From G963663315 sp965231905 (lineage in GTDB: Bacteria > Pseudomonadota > Gammaproteobacteria > Arenicellales > Poriferihabitantaceae): a stretch of DNA of 64,000 bases. Position numbers and translations under genes: made by a program. Shown one piece after another: positions 52,006 to 60,421 of the stretch. Within the stretch, counting starts at the first letter, position 1, and each line of letters starts with the position of its first letter. The stretch lies in contig CBDDOO010000002.1 in the NCBI GenBank assembly GCA_965231905.1, positions 744,001 to 808,000 on the forward strand, in the 5' to 3' direction. The notes under the pieces are model-generated. The model had not been told where the DNA came from and did not search any database. It saw only the letters and a program-made list of their open reading frames with translations.

Positions 52006-52045
52006 GTTTTCCCATGGTAGATACCTGCATCTCCTATTCTGCCGT

Positions 52046-52075
52046 CGTCATTCCCGCACAAACGGGAATCCACAA
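52046..52075. repeat. Palindromic repeat of the CATTCCCG family, copy 2
   Basis: CGTCATTCCCGCACAAACGG then GAATCCACAA. Seven-base stem ATTCCCG/CGGGAAT. It lies in the 137-base gap between hisD and hisC; the rest of that gap is C-rich (CCCGCCCCCCCACC) with a short CTCCCCC/GGGGGAG hairpin just before hisC (near 52107-52131). Confidence 0.7.
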
Positions 52076-52142
52076 CCCGCCCCCCCACCACATCCGCTTG
52101 CGCGGAAGTGACTCCCCCTCCAGGGGGGAGTGATTTAATACA

Positions 52143-53219
52143 ATGATTGAAAGGCTGATCCGGCAATGGGTAAAACCAGCGGTCCGGGGTTTGAAGGCCT
52201 ATTCAGTCCCGGACGCCTCGGGACTGGTCAAGCTGGACGCGATGGAAAGCCCCTGGCCCGCGCCCGAATCCATCCGCGAAGAGTGGTTGTCGGTTCTCGC
52301 CGATGCAGAGGTCAACCGCTATCCGGACCCCGGCGGCGCGGCATTGAAATCCATACTGCGCCAGTGTCTTCAAATTCCGGATCAGTGCGAAATCATACTG
52401 GGTAATGGCTCAGATGAACTGATCCAGTTGATTGCGCTGCTGGTCGGCGGTCCGGGCCGGGTATTCCTCTCCCCCGATCCTTCTTTTTCAATGTATCGCC
52501 AGATCTGTGCGATGACTGGAACGCAGTTTATCGGAATACCGCTGGATGATGATTTTTCACTGGATGCCGGTAAACTGCTGGATGCGATAGAGAGGCATCA
52601 GCCGGCTTGTGTTTTCCTGGCATACCCGAACAATCCAACGGGAAATTGTTTTGATCCTGCGGTTATTGAACAGGCGCTGGATCAGGCTCCCGGACTGGTG
52701 GTTCTGGATGAGGCGTATTTCGCATTTTGCGGGAAGACCTGGCTGGATTCGATTGCCGGGCACCCGAACCTGCTGGTACTGCGTACCTTGTCCAAGAGCG
52801 GATTCGCCGGGTTGAGGCTGGGGCTGCTGGCAGGCCATCCCGAATGGCTGGGTGAAATGGAGAAACTGAGGTTGCCCTATAACATCAATGTGCTGACCCA
52901 GGTCAGCGCTCGTTGTTTCCTGCGGCATTATCCGGTGTTTGAACGCCAATCGGCGCAAATCCTGAAAAACCGCGCCAGGCTGGTCGAACAATTGACGGGA
53001 ATTCCCGGTGTGGAAGTTTTCCCCAGCGAGACCAATTTCCTTCTGTTCCGGGTCTCATCGGACGGCGATCAGGTATTCAGGGGCTTGGTAAACCAGGGTG
53101 TGCTGGTCAAGAATCTGCATGCCAAGGGTACTTCGCTTGAGAATTGCCTGCGTGTGACCGTGGGTGACCGGGATGAAAACACTGCTTTTGTGGAGGCGTT
53201 GAAATCCCTGAATCAATAG
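52143..53219 (+). CDS. hisC: Histidinol-phosphate aminotransferase
   Basis: 358 residues, class II PLP aminotransferase. ILGNGSDELIQLIALLVGG, PDPSFSMYRQI, LAYPNNPTGN, VVLDEAYFAFCG, and RTLSKSGFAGLRLGLL with the PLP-binding Lys; the end has NFLLFRVSSDG. It makes histidinol phosphate. The upstream 40 bases hold a small hairpin and weak ribosome site, so it may be less coupled to hisD. Confidence 0.96.
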   Translation: MIERLIRQWVKPAVRGLKAYSVPDASGLVKLDAMESPWPAPESIREEWLSVLADAEVNRYPDPGGAALKSILRQCLQIPDQCEIILGNGSDELIQLIALLVGGPGRVFLSPDPSFSMYRQICAMTGTQFIGIPLDDDFSLDAGKLLDAIERHQPACVFLAYPNNPTGNCFDPAVIEQALDQAPGLVVLDEAYFAFCGKTWLDSIAGHPNLLVLRTLSKSGFAGLRLGLLAGHPEWLGEMEKLRLPYNINVLTQVSARCFLRHYPVFERQSAQILKNRARLVEQLTGIPGVEVFPSETNFLLFRVSSDGDQVFRGLVNQGVLVKNLHAKGTSLENCLRVTVGDRDENTAFVEALKSLNQ

Positions 53220-53230
53220 AAGGAATTATG

Positions 53231-53261
53231 CGGGTGGGCACAGTGACCCGCCCCCTACGCA
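53231..53261. repeat. GTAGGGGCGGGC-type palindromic repeat, copy after hisC
   Basis: GCGGGTGGGCACAGTGACCC then GCCCCCTACGC. Stem GGGTGGGC/GACCCGCCC with small mismatch. It lies between hisC and the convergent tmcA gene. Confidence 0.65.
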
Positions 53262-53281
53262 TTATTCAATCATCATCCATA

Positions 53282-55540
53282 TCATTGTGGATTCCCGTTT
53301 CCACGGGAATGACGGGGGAGGGTGCGGGAATGACGGGATGGGACAGGAACCGGATCGGGCAGGTTGTAGGCCTGGCAGATCTTACGGACCTGAACCGGAA
53401 AGTTCTGAAGCAGGCCCGCGCGTATCACCGTCCGCAGCCGCGCTTTACCCTGTTTTTTACCTCGCGGGGGTGCCAGCGACCTGCACTGCCGCCAGGGCTT
53501 TGCCTGAAGGATACGTTCAATCAGTAAGGCCGCGTCCGTCTGTGATATGTCATTGTCTGTGGTCAGCAGATACTGGCAGAACCCGGACAGGGTGTTTGAG
53601 ATGTTGCCCATGTCGCGGTGGGCAAAACCAAACCCGACCAGGTCGGTTAGTTCATCCTGTGTGAGTGTGTGACGGTTGTCTTCACAAAACAACGAGTTGT
53701 AAATTTCGATGATCAGTTTTGGGTTCGTGTCCCGATACCGGGTTTTCAGATGGATCGGGAGGTTTCCCCGGAACTTGTTCTGTGCCCGGTATGCCAGTCG
53801 TTCCCCCGGTTTGGAAAGAGGCCGCATCAACGCACAGGACAGAGCGCCGGTATTGACGCTTCGGCTGAACCCGATGCGTACCGGCAGAAATAAGTTTTTA
53901 GCCCAGAACCGGATTAACGGAGCGCTCGCGCCAAAAGACGCGCTCAACGAGTCCAGGGTTTTGTATTGGCTCGCGATTTCACGGATCAGGGCGCTGCCGA
54001 TGCCGCTCCGTTGATATTCGGGCCTGACGACCATTCGAACGATGCGGGCAGTGGTCTGCTGCGCCCCTTCATGGAATCCTGACTGGGCGGCGAGCAGTTC
54101 AGCGAACAGATGGCCAACCGGGCGTGACCGGTTGCCCCAGATTTCCCGGGCATGAGTTTCAGACAGGCCGCCTTCGACAGATACCAGCGCGACTCCTGAT
54201 ACCCGACCCTGAAAACCGGCGCAGTAAATGTCCAGGTTGGGGGAATCCAGCAAATACCGGAGGTCTGCCGGGCGGGTGCGATAGTGCGCCTGGCTCAACA
54301 GGGCGAACACTTCCCGTAATCGGGATTCGCAGGCGGACAGTTCGTTTTTGTCAACGGCCGTTATGTCGATGTTCGATGCCGAATGTTTTTCTTCTGAGAC
54401 GGGACCGGGTTCGGCGTCCAGAAGCAGGATGTCGAACAGGAGTTTCTCCACGGGGTCTTGTTCTGACCATCGGAGCGGATGACGCAATTCGCATTTTCTC
54501 CATCCCCTCGTGTATTGATCCAGCAATTTCCCGAAATGGGTAGTGAAACCGCGGCCTGTGCCTTCGTAGCCATGAACAGTGCTGGCAAACGCGATTCGCG
54601 GGTAGATTTTCAGGATTTCCGTCAAGGCGGGAATTGGCAGGGTTGCCGCTTCATCAACCAGCAGCATTTCGATATCCGCTTTTTCCCGGATCAGCAAGTC
54701 CACCGGAATGAATTTCAGCGCGGGGCTGTTCGTACCGGAGTCGATTTGCGCGTGCTTGAATACATTTTCAACGGATTTCCTGTTCAGGCCACAGACCCCG
54801 ATGCGGCGGGTCCGGCCACTGTCCAGCAAAGCCCTTGCCGCCAGCCCCAGGGCGGCGGATTTACCTCTGCCACGGTCGGCCAGCAAAACTACAGGGCGCC
54901 GTCTCTGCCCGGTAACGACCTTTTTGATCGCGTTGACCGCTTTGATTTGATCGCTGTGATCAGGATGAGTCTGCCCGGACCGGTTCCGGGGAAGGTCCGG
55001 CAACGCCGGGAGGGCGCCGTCCTGTTCGATCAGGATGCAGTGTTCCGAAGACCGGATTCTGCGTACCAGGCGTTCAACATAGCGGCTGTGCCGGGGCGGT
55101 GAGAGTCCGTATGGTATGCGCTTTTCGAGATGATAGTCCCTGATTTTCGGCCAGTATGCAAGCGCGGGAGCGAGCAGAATCAGCAATCCTCCCGCTTTCA
55201 CGGCTCCCGCCACAATACCGATTGCATCCGGTTCGAATCCACTGTGACAGTCATGGATAACCGCGTCGTATTCGCTACCCAGGTGATTGCGGCATTGACC
55301 GACTCCAATGGACTGCCGGATTTTTGCCGGAGACAGCGGTGAATGATCCGGGTCGGATACCAGGAGGATGTTCTGTTGATCCGGTTTCGTGAAAGGCTCG
55401 CACAAATCCTGAGCGAGGCGCCACCCCCAGTCAATATCGCCACAGAGGACGATTGCGTGTCTGTGGCGCTTCAGCTTGCCGATCTCGTGTAATCGGTAAC
55501 CCGGTTCCATGAACCGTGTTTTGTGTAACGGGCGGGGCAT
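53282..55540 (-). CDS. tmcA: tRNA(Met) cytidine acetyltransferase TmcA
   Basis: 752 residues (E. coli 671); ATG at 55540, or 55510 (MEPGYRLHEIGK). RecD-like helicase domain: Walker A VVLLADRGRGKSAALG, Walker B MLLVDEAATLPIPAL, FASTVHGYEGTGRGFT. GNAT domain: VRMVVRPEYQRSGIGSALI. C-terminal tRNA-binding part follows. It makes N4-acetylcytidine at the wobble base of elongator tRNA-Met. The last about 18 residues (RHSRTLPRHSRGNGNPQ) are encoded by the CATTCCCG repeat, so the original C-terminus has been extended or replaced. Confidence 0.93.
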   Translation of the reverse strand: MPRPLHKTRFMEPGYRLHEIGKLKRHRHAIVLCGDIDWGWRLAQDLCEPFTKPDQQNILLVSDPDHSPLSPAKIRQSIGVGQCRNHLGSEYDAVIHDCHSGFEPDAIGIVAGAVKAGGLLILLAPALAYWPKIRDYHLEKRIPYGLSPPRHSRYVERLVRRIRSSEHCILIEQDGALPALPDLPRNRSGQTHPDHSDQIKAVNAIKKVVTGQRRRPVVLLADRGRGKSAALGLAARALLDSGRTRRIGVCGLNRKSVENVFKHAQIDSGTNSPALKFIPVDLLIREKADIEMLLVDEAATLPIPALTEILKIYPRIAFASTVHGYEGTGRGFTTHFGKLLDQYTRGWRKCELRHPLRWSEQDPVEKLLFDILLLDAEPGPVSEEKHSASNIDITAVDKNELSACESRLREVFALLSQAHYRTRPADLRYLLDSPNLDIYCAGFQGRVSGVALVSVEGGLSETHAREIWGNRSRPVGHLFAELLAAQSGFHEGAQQTTARIVRMVVRPEYQRSGIGSALIREIASQYKTLDSLSASFGASAPLIRFWAKNLFLPVRIGFSRSVNTGALSCALMRPLSKPGERLAYRAQNKFRGNLPIHLKTRYRDTNPKLIIEIYNSLFCEDNRHTLTQDELTDLVGFGFAHRDMGNISNTLSGFCQYLLTTDNDISQTDAALLIERILQAKPWRQCRSLAPPRGKKQGKARLRTVIRAGLLQNFPVQVRKICQAYNLPDPVPVPSRHSRTLPRHSRGNGNPQ
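53285..53315. repeat. Palindromic repeat of the CATTCCCG family, copy 3, inside the tmcA 3' end
   Basis: TTGTGGATTCCCGTTTCCAC then GGGAATGACG, the reverse orientation of copy 2. Stem ATTCCCGT/ACGGGAAT. A further partial unit (GCGGGAATGACGGGA) follows at about 53324-53338. Translated as the last residues of TmcA. Confidence 0.75.
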
Positions 55541-55581
55541 TGTCGGTTTCGTCCTGTGGGCAGCCGGGCGATTGGGACGAC

Positions 55582-55836
55582 CTAACCGGGAGACTGGACG
55601 AGACGCCGGTATTTCAGCCGCAATTGATCATCGGTTTCGATGTGGTCGGGGTCGACCGGGATGCAATCAACCGGACAGACCTCAACGCATTGGGGAGTCT
55701 GGAAATGGCCTACGCACTCTGTACATCTCTTCCAGTCGATCTGGTAGATAATTTCACCCTGATAAATCGCGTCATTGGGACATTCCGGTTCGCAAACATC
55801 GCAGTTGATGCACTCGTCAGTGATAAAGAGAGCCAT
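55582..55836 (-). CDS. 2[4Fe-4S] ferredoxin, Allochromatium (Alvin)/YfhL type
   Basis: 84 residues. First cluster motif CINCDVCEPECP; second CTECVGHFQTPQCVEVCPV, with the extended loop between second and third Cys, and a C-terminal helix (ETDDQLRLKYRRL). Both are features of the Alvin-type low-potential ferredoxins. It is next to coaD and rsmD as in many gammaproteobacteria. Confidence 0.94.
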   Translation of the reverse strand: MALFITDECINCDVCEPECPNDAIYQGEIIYQIDWKRCTECVGHFQTPQCVEVCPVDCIPVDPDHIETDDQLRLKYRRLVQSPG

Positions 55837-55882
55837 TGGACCGGATGAACCTGAACTGAAGATCAGTCAAATCAGATCAGGG

Positions 55883-56362
55883 CTAGCTGAATTTGTCAAC
55901 CAGAGCGTCATAGACACCGGGGTGCACGAATTTGCTGATGTCGCCGCCGTAGCGCGCAATCTCCTTGACCAGGCTTGCAGAGACGAAGGTCTGATTTTCC
56001 GACGGCGTCAGGAAGACCGTTTCAATGCCGCTGTCGAGTTTTCGATTCATCAAGGCCAGCTGGAATTCGTATTCGAAGTCCGATACCGCGCGCAAGCCGC
56101 GCAGAATCACGGTTGCGCCCCGTTCTCTGGCAAAATTGATCAGCAATCCGGAAAATCCGGTGACCTCGATATTATCGGTTTTACCCAATACGCTATGGGC
56201 GAGTTCAATCCGCTCTTCCATGGAAAACAGAGGTGATTTTTCAGGGTTGTGCGCAATGGCCAATATGATGCGATCAAACATTTGAGCCGCGCGATGCACC
56301 AGGTCGCTGTGACCATTCGTTATCGGGTCGAAAGTGCCTGGGTAAACCACGGTTTTTTTCAT
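55883..56362 (-). CDS. coaD: Phosphopantetheine adenylyltransferase
   Basis: 159 residues. TVVYPGTFDPITNGHSDLVHRA carries the TxGH nucleotidyltransferase motif; GLRAVSDFEYEFQLALMNRKLD and TVFLTPSENQTFVSASLVKEIA are conserved. Fourth step of coenzyme A synthesis. It lies six bases downstream of rsmD, the common arrangement. Confidence 0.97.
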   Translation of the reverse strand: MKKTVVYPGTFDPITNGHSDLVHRAAQMFDRIILAIAHNPEKSPLFSMEERIELAHSVLGKTDNIEVTGFSGLLINFARERGATVILRGLRAVSDFEYEFQLALMNRKLDSGIETVFLTPSENQTFVSASLVKEIARYGGDISKFVHPGVYDALVDKFS

Positions 56363-56368
56363 TTGTCT

Positions 56369-56971
56369 TCAATCCCGGATGTGAATCAGTGTTGAGCGTA
56401 CCAATCCCCGCTCAACCTGACGAATAATATGCCAGGTTGCAGGAATTGGTAAGGGAATATTTGACTTTTTTGATTCGATATAGACCATTGCCTGACGTTG
56501 CAGGCAACCGCTCCCGAGTAATCCCAGGCAGGTCATCTCAATCTGCCCCGGTTGAAAAGGGGGGTCCATGAATACAAGATCAAACTTGTCATCGGCGCTT
56601 TTGAAGTAATCCTCAACCCGATTATGTTGTATTTCAATCCGGTTATCGGCGCCGAGCAGTTGGCTGGTTTTGTGAAGTTGGTGGACGGCGTGTTTATTGC
56701 TTTCCACCAGCACGGCCCTGCGGGCGCCTCTTGAGACGGCTTCAAAACCGAATGCCCCGCTTCCGGCGAAAAGATCCAGGCAGGCGCTGTCCGGAATATG
56801 TGCGGACAGCCAGTTGAACAGCGTCTCCCTGACCGCGTCCGGAGAAGGCCGTAAATTGTGGATTGGAGGAAAGTGGATGACCCGACTTCGCCATTGTCCT
56901 CCTATGATTCTGAGTTGGCCCGGTTTTTTCAAGAAAACAATCCGGATAATCAATGAAATTCCAGGTGACAA
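56369..56971 (-). CDS. rsmD: 16S rRNA (guanine966-N2)-methyltransferase
   Basis: Up to 200 residues; start uncertain because no ATG lies before the conserved LRIIGGQWRSR. A TTG at 56971 or a TTG further in are candidates. SAM motif LDLFAGSGAFGFEAVSRGA and catalytic MDPPFQPG (the family's D/NPPF) are clear, as is RPSPDAVRETLFNWL. It methylates G966 of 16S rRNA. Confidence 0.92.
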   Translation of the reverse strand: MSPGISLIIRIVFLKKPGQLRIIGGQWRSRVIHFPPIHNLRPSPDAVRETLFNWLSAHIPDSACLDLFAGSGAFGFEAVSRGARRAVLVESNKHAVHQLHKTSQLLGADNRIEIQHNRVEDYFKSADDKFDLVFMDPPFQPGQIEMTCLGLLGSGCLQRQAMVYIESKKSNIPLPIPATWHIIRQVERGLVRSTLIHIRD

Positions 56972-57058
56972 TGATACGATACAAACTCTGTTTTTACATT
57001 ATAAATACATAGACGGCGGATTGACCGGTATGTTGATGAACTTTTAATTCAGGAAGCC

Positions 57059-57988
57059 ATGGCATTGAATCAGGGAATATTTTCGAGACTTGCAAAAACC
57101 CGGCAGGCTTTGTCTAGCGGCTTGATGAGCGTGTTTTCATCGAAGCCGAAACTCGATGACCAGTTGTTCGATGAGATCGAGGATCAGTTGGTTATGGCTG
57201 ATCTGGGCGCCGCTACCAGCCGGTTGGTCGTTGACAGGTTGCGCAGCGCGGCGAAGTCCGGTCATCACGACTCGTCAGAGCGGGTGGTCAGCGCTCTCAG
57301 GCAGATTATCCTGGCGATTCTGAACGAGAGTCAGCACTGCGGTCCTCCGGTTGCGTCCCGCAAACCTCATGTCATATTGATGGTCGGCGTGAATGGGGTT
57401 GGCAAGACCACGACGCTGGCGAAAATGGCGAATCGGTTCAGGCAAAGCGGCCAATCAGTCATGATGGCCGCTTGCGATACTTTTCGCGCCGCCGCGATTG
57501 AACAGCTCCAGACCTGGGGGGAGAGACTTGAGATACCGGTCATTTCCCAGGCGCACGGTTCCGATGCCGCCGCAGTCGCATTTGATGCGTATAGCGCGGC
57601 CAGCGCCAGGGGAGTCGATTATCTGCTGATTGATTCGGCGGGACGACAACATACTCACAGCGACCTGATGGCGCAGCTGGCCAAAATCAAAAGAGTATTG
57701 GGTAAAACAGAGGCAACAGCGCCGCATGACGTGTATCTGACCGTTGATGCGGGCAATGGTCAGAACGTACTTTCCCAGGTTGAGAGTTTCAATCGTTCGA
57801 TTCCACTGACCGGCCTGTGTGTTACAAAACTGGACGGCACCGCCCGCGGCGGTGTCGTGATAGCGCTGGCGCACCGGTTTGGCTTGCCGGTCAGGTATGT
57901 CGGGGTTGGGGAAGGGATTTCGGATTTGAAGCCATTTGAGGCAGATGAATTTGTTTCGGCCTTGTTGCCGGGCGCCGCGGATCCCTGA
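57059..57988 (+). CDS. ftsY: Signal recognition particle receptor FtsY
   Basis: 309 residues with the NG domain only; the acidic A domain of E. coli FtsY (about 200 residues) is absent. G1 GVNGVGKTTTLAKMANRF, then MMAACDTFRAAAIEQL, G3 LIDSAGRQ, and G4 TKLDGTARGG. It docks ribosome-SRP complexes at the membrane. It is divergent from rsmD, a standard pairing; ftsE and ftsX do not follow. Confidence 0.96.
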   Translation: MALNQGIFSRLAKTRQALSSGLMSVFSSKPKLDDQLFDEIEDQLVMADLGAATSRLVVDRLRSAAKSGHHDSSERVVSALRQIILAILNESQHCGPPVASRKPHVILMVGVNGVGKTTTLAKMANRFRQSGQSVMMAACDTFRAAAIEQLQTWGERLEIPVISQAHGSDAAAVAFDAYSAASARGVDYLLIDSAGRQHTHSDLMAQLAKIKRVLGKTEATAPHDVYLTVDAGNGQNVLSQVESFNRSIPLTGLCVTKLDGTARGGVVIALAHRFGLPVRYVGVGEGISDLKPFEADEFVSALLPGAADP

Positions 57989-57999
57989 TTGTGAGAGCG

Positions 58000-58218
58000 T
58001 TAGCGCACGCGAAAAACAATTCGACCCTTGGTCAGATCATAGGGTGTAAGTTGGACGGTCACCTTGTCTCCGCGCAGTATCCGGATATAGTGCTTGCGCA
58101 TTTTCCCGGAGATATACGCGATGATCTCATGCCCGTTTTCAAGTTCCACCCTGAATAAAGTATTGGGCAAGGCTTCTATAATCGTGCCCTCCATTTCTAT
58201 GCCTTCTTCTTTTGCCAT
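58000..58218 (-). CDS. infA: Translation initiation factor IF-1
   Basis: 72 residues, S1/OB fold: MAKEEGIEMEGTIIEALPNT, VELENGHEIIAYISGKMRKH, and RILRGDKVTVQLTPYDLTKG, nearly standard for the family. It ends convergent with ftsY, and is divergent from hisB. Essential single-copy gene in most bacteria. Confidence 0.97.
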   Translation of the reverse strand: MAKEEGIEMEGTIIEALPNTLFRVELENGHEIIAYISGKMRKHYIRILRGDKVTVQLTPYDLTKGRIVFRVR

Positions 58219-58364
58219 CGGATTACCATGTATTAAACAGGGGCGAAGTGTAAAGTAAGCTACGGTTCAGGGCAAATGGAAAGTGACAATGCTCAAAAAC
58301 CAATGGCAAACGCGGATGCATACTCATATACTACACTGTTGTATTGTTTCGTCAGACTTCAACA

Positions 58365-58404
58365 TCCCGACATGACCGACAGAATCCCGACATGACCGAC
58401 AGAA
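58365..58404 (+). repeat. 20-bp tandem duplication over the hisB start
   Basis: TCCCGACATGACCGACAGAA is followed by an exact second copy (58365-58384, 58385-58404). The first copy carries an ATG at 58372 that opens a seven-codon frame MTDRIPT ending in TGA at 58393-58395, overlapping the real hisB ATG at 58392. Confidence 0.9.
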
Positions 58405-58982
58405 TTGCCCAAGTTACCCGGACGACCAGAGAAACGCAGGTTCGTATCGACCTCAATCTCGATGGTAGCGGGAGGGCGCAATTCGATACCGGGGTTCCGT
58501 TCCTCGAACACATGCTGGATCAGGTCGCGCGGCATGGCGTGATTGATATGGAAATCACGGCTCGCGGTGATTTGCACATTGATGACCACCATACCGTGGA
58601 AGATATCGGTATCACCCTGGGGCAGGCGGTAGCGCAGGCGCTTGGCGATAAAAGGGGGATTTCGCGTTATGGCCATTCCTGCGTTCCCCTGGATGAGGCC
58701 TTGAGCCGGGTGGTTATTGATTTTTCCGGGAGGCCCTTGCTGGTCAGCCATGTTGATTATCCGGACCGGAACATAGGCGGATTTTCGACCGCCCTGATCC
58801 ATGAGTTCTTTCAGGGCTTCTGCAACCATGCGCTGACCACCCTGCACATCGACAATCTGCGTGGCGAAAACTCGCATCATATCGCGGAAACGGTGTACAA
58901 GGCATTTGGTCGCGCGCTACGCAGCGCGATTGCTCTTGATTCCCGGGTGGCCGATGTGCCTTCGACCAAAGGAGTGCTGTAG
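58392..58982 (+). CDS. hisB: Imidazoleglycerol-phosphate dehydratase
   Basis: 196 residues from the ATG at 58392 (MTDRIAQVTRTTRET), monofunctional type without the phosphatase domain. GVPFLEHMLDQVARHG, DLHIDDHHTVEDIGITLGQA, and RGENSHHIAETVYKAFGRAL hold the metal-binding His/Glu residues. Its start lies in the second copy of a 20-bp tandem duplication. First gene of hisB-H-A-F-I. Confidence 0.96.
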   Translation: MTDRIAQVTRTTRETQVRIDLNLDGSGRAQFDTGVPFLEHMLDQVARHGVIDMEITARGDLHIDDHHTVEDIGITLGQAVAQALGDKRGISRYGHSCVPLDEALSRVVIDFSGRPLLVSHVDYPDRNIGGFSTALIHEFFQGFCNHALTTLHIDNLRGENSHHIAETVYKAFGRALRSAIALDSRVADVPSTKGVL

Positions 58983-58991
58983 GCCGGTTTT

Positions 58992-59648
58992 ATGAACAAG
59001 ACGGTCATTGTTGATCTCGGCACCGGCAACCTGAGATCGGTCAGCAAGGCGGTTGCCTTTGTCGGTTCTGATCATGATGTCAGGATAACCGCAGACCCTG
59101 AAGAGATTGCGGCCGCTGATTATCTGATATTGCCCGGACAAGGAGCGATCGGCACCTGGATCCGACAAATCAACAGCGATCCGGTATTGGAACATACGGT
59201 CAAGAAACGTCTCGGCGAGGGTCCGGCGCTGGGTATTTGCCTGGGGTTGCAGGCGCTCTACAGCGCCAGCGAAGAAAATCAGGGTACCCGTGGACTGGAT
59301 ATCCTGAAAGGACGGGTCAGGCATTTTTCAAGCCACGGGCAACATCAATCGACCGTGTCTGCACAGCGGTTGAAAATTCCGCATATGGGATGGAATAATG
59401 TTTCGATTGTCAACGATCATCCGTTATGGCATGGCATCCCGGATGGCGAACGGTTTTATTTCGTTCACAGTTACTATGTGGAAAGTGATGACCGGAGCCA
59501 GGTTGCCGGTGAATGCGGGTATGGCAACCGTTTCACGGCAGCGGCCGCTCATGAAAATCTGTTCGCAACCCAGTTTCACCCGGAAAAGAGTCAACGCGCC
59601 GGATTGAAACTCCTGAAAAACTTCCTGCACTGGAACGGGACCGTTTAG
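58992..59648 (+). CDS. hisH: Imidazole glycerol phosphate synthase, glutamine amidotransferase subunit
   Basis: 218 residues, class I amidotransferase: LPGQGAIGTW, nucleophile Cys in ALGICLGLQALY (about residue 82), and FHPEKSQRAG with catalytic His and Glu. HisH supplies ammonia to HisF. Ten bases after hisB. Confidence 0.96.
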   Translation: MNKTVIVDLGTGNLRSVSKAVAFVGSDHDVRITADPEEIAAADYLILPGQGAIGTWIRQINSDPVLEHTVKKRLGEGPALGICLGLQALYSASEENQGTRGLDILKGRVRHFSSHGQHQSTVSAQRLKIPHMGWNNVSIVNDHPLWHGIPDGERFYFVHSYYVESDDRSQVAGECGYGNRFTAAAAHENLFATQFHPEKSQRAGLKLLKNFLHWNGTV

Positions 59649-59650
59649 CC

Positions 59651-60406
59651 ATGCTGTTGATTCCGGCAATTGATATCAAAGACGGCAAATGCGTAAGGCT
59701 GCGTCAGGGTGACATGAATCAGTCCACCGTGTTTTCCGATGATCCGGTATCCATGGCGGCGCGGTGGGTGGATGAGGGCGCGAGGCGGCTCCATATCGTG
59801 GACCTGGACGGGGCCATGGCCGGAGAGCCTGTGAATGCGGGCCTGATTCACCGGATCGCGGAAAATCACCCGGATGTCCCGGTTCAGGTCGGTGGTGGCA
59901 TTCGCAATGAAGATACGGTCGGGATATACATTCAGGCTGGAGTTCGCTATGTTATCATCGGTACCCAGGCGATCCGGGAGCCTCGTCTGATCAGTGGCTT
60001 GTGCGCAGAGTTTCCGACCCATGTGATTGTCGGTCTCGATGCCAGGGATGGAAAGATTGCGATCGAAGGCTGGTCCAGGCTGTCCAGGTATGATGCGGTA
60101 GACATGGCCCGGCGCTTTGACTCCGATGGCGTGGAGGCGATTATCTATACTGATATTACCAGAGATGGAATGATGCAGGGAGTCAATATCGAAGCCACGG
60201 TGGAGCTGGCCCAGGCGGTGAATATCCCGGTCATCGCCTCGGGGGGAATCCATAATATAGAGAACGTCAAAAAACTGGCTGAGGCCTCCGGGTCAGGTAT
60301 TGCAGGAGCCATTACCGGCCGGGCGATTTACGAGGGTACGCTTGATTTTGCCAGGGGGCAGAAAGTGGCGGATGACCTGTCCGTTGAAGGCAGCTATGGC
60401 CTGTAA
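59651..60406 (+). CDS. hisA: ProFAR isomerase
   Basis: 251 residues, TIM barrel: LLIPAIDIKDGKCVRLRQGD with the catalytic Asp, VQVGGGIRN, YTDITRDGMMQGVN, and IPVIASGGIHN phosphate loops. It opens the ribose of ProFAR. Two bases after hisH. Confidence 0.97.
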   Translation: MLLIPAIDIKDGKCVRLRQGDMNQSTVFSDDPVSMAARWVDEGARRLHIVDLDGAMAGEPVNAGLIHRIAENHPDVPVQVGGGIRNEDTVGIYIQAGVRYVIIGTQAIREPRLISGLCAEFPTHVIVGLDARDGKIAIEGWSRLSRYDAVDMARRFDSDGVEAIIYTDITRDGMMQGVNIEATVELAQAVNIPVIASGGIHNIENVKKLAEASGSGIAGAITGRAIYEGTLDFARGQKVADDLSVEGSYGL

Positions 60407-60421
60407 CCCGGGTATGGATTA

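Noticed and set aside
54479..55102. 207-codon plus-strand frame opposite tmcA
   Set aside because: It is antisense to a confidently assigned gene and has no recognisable domain.
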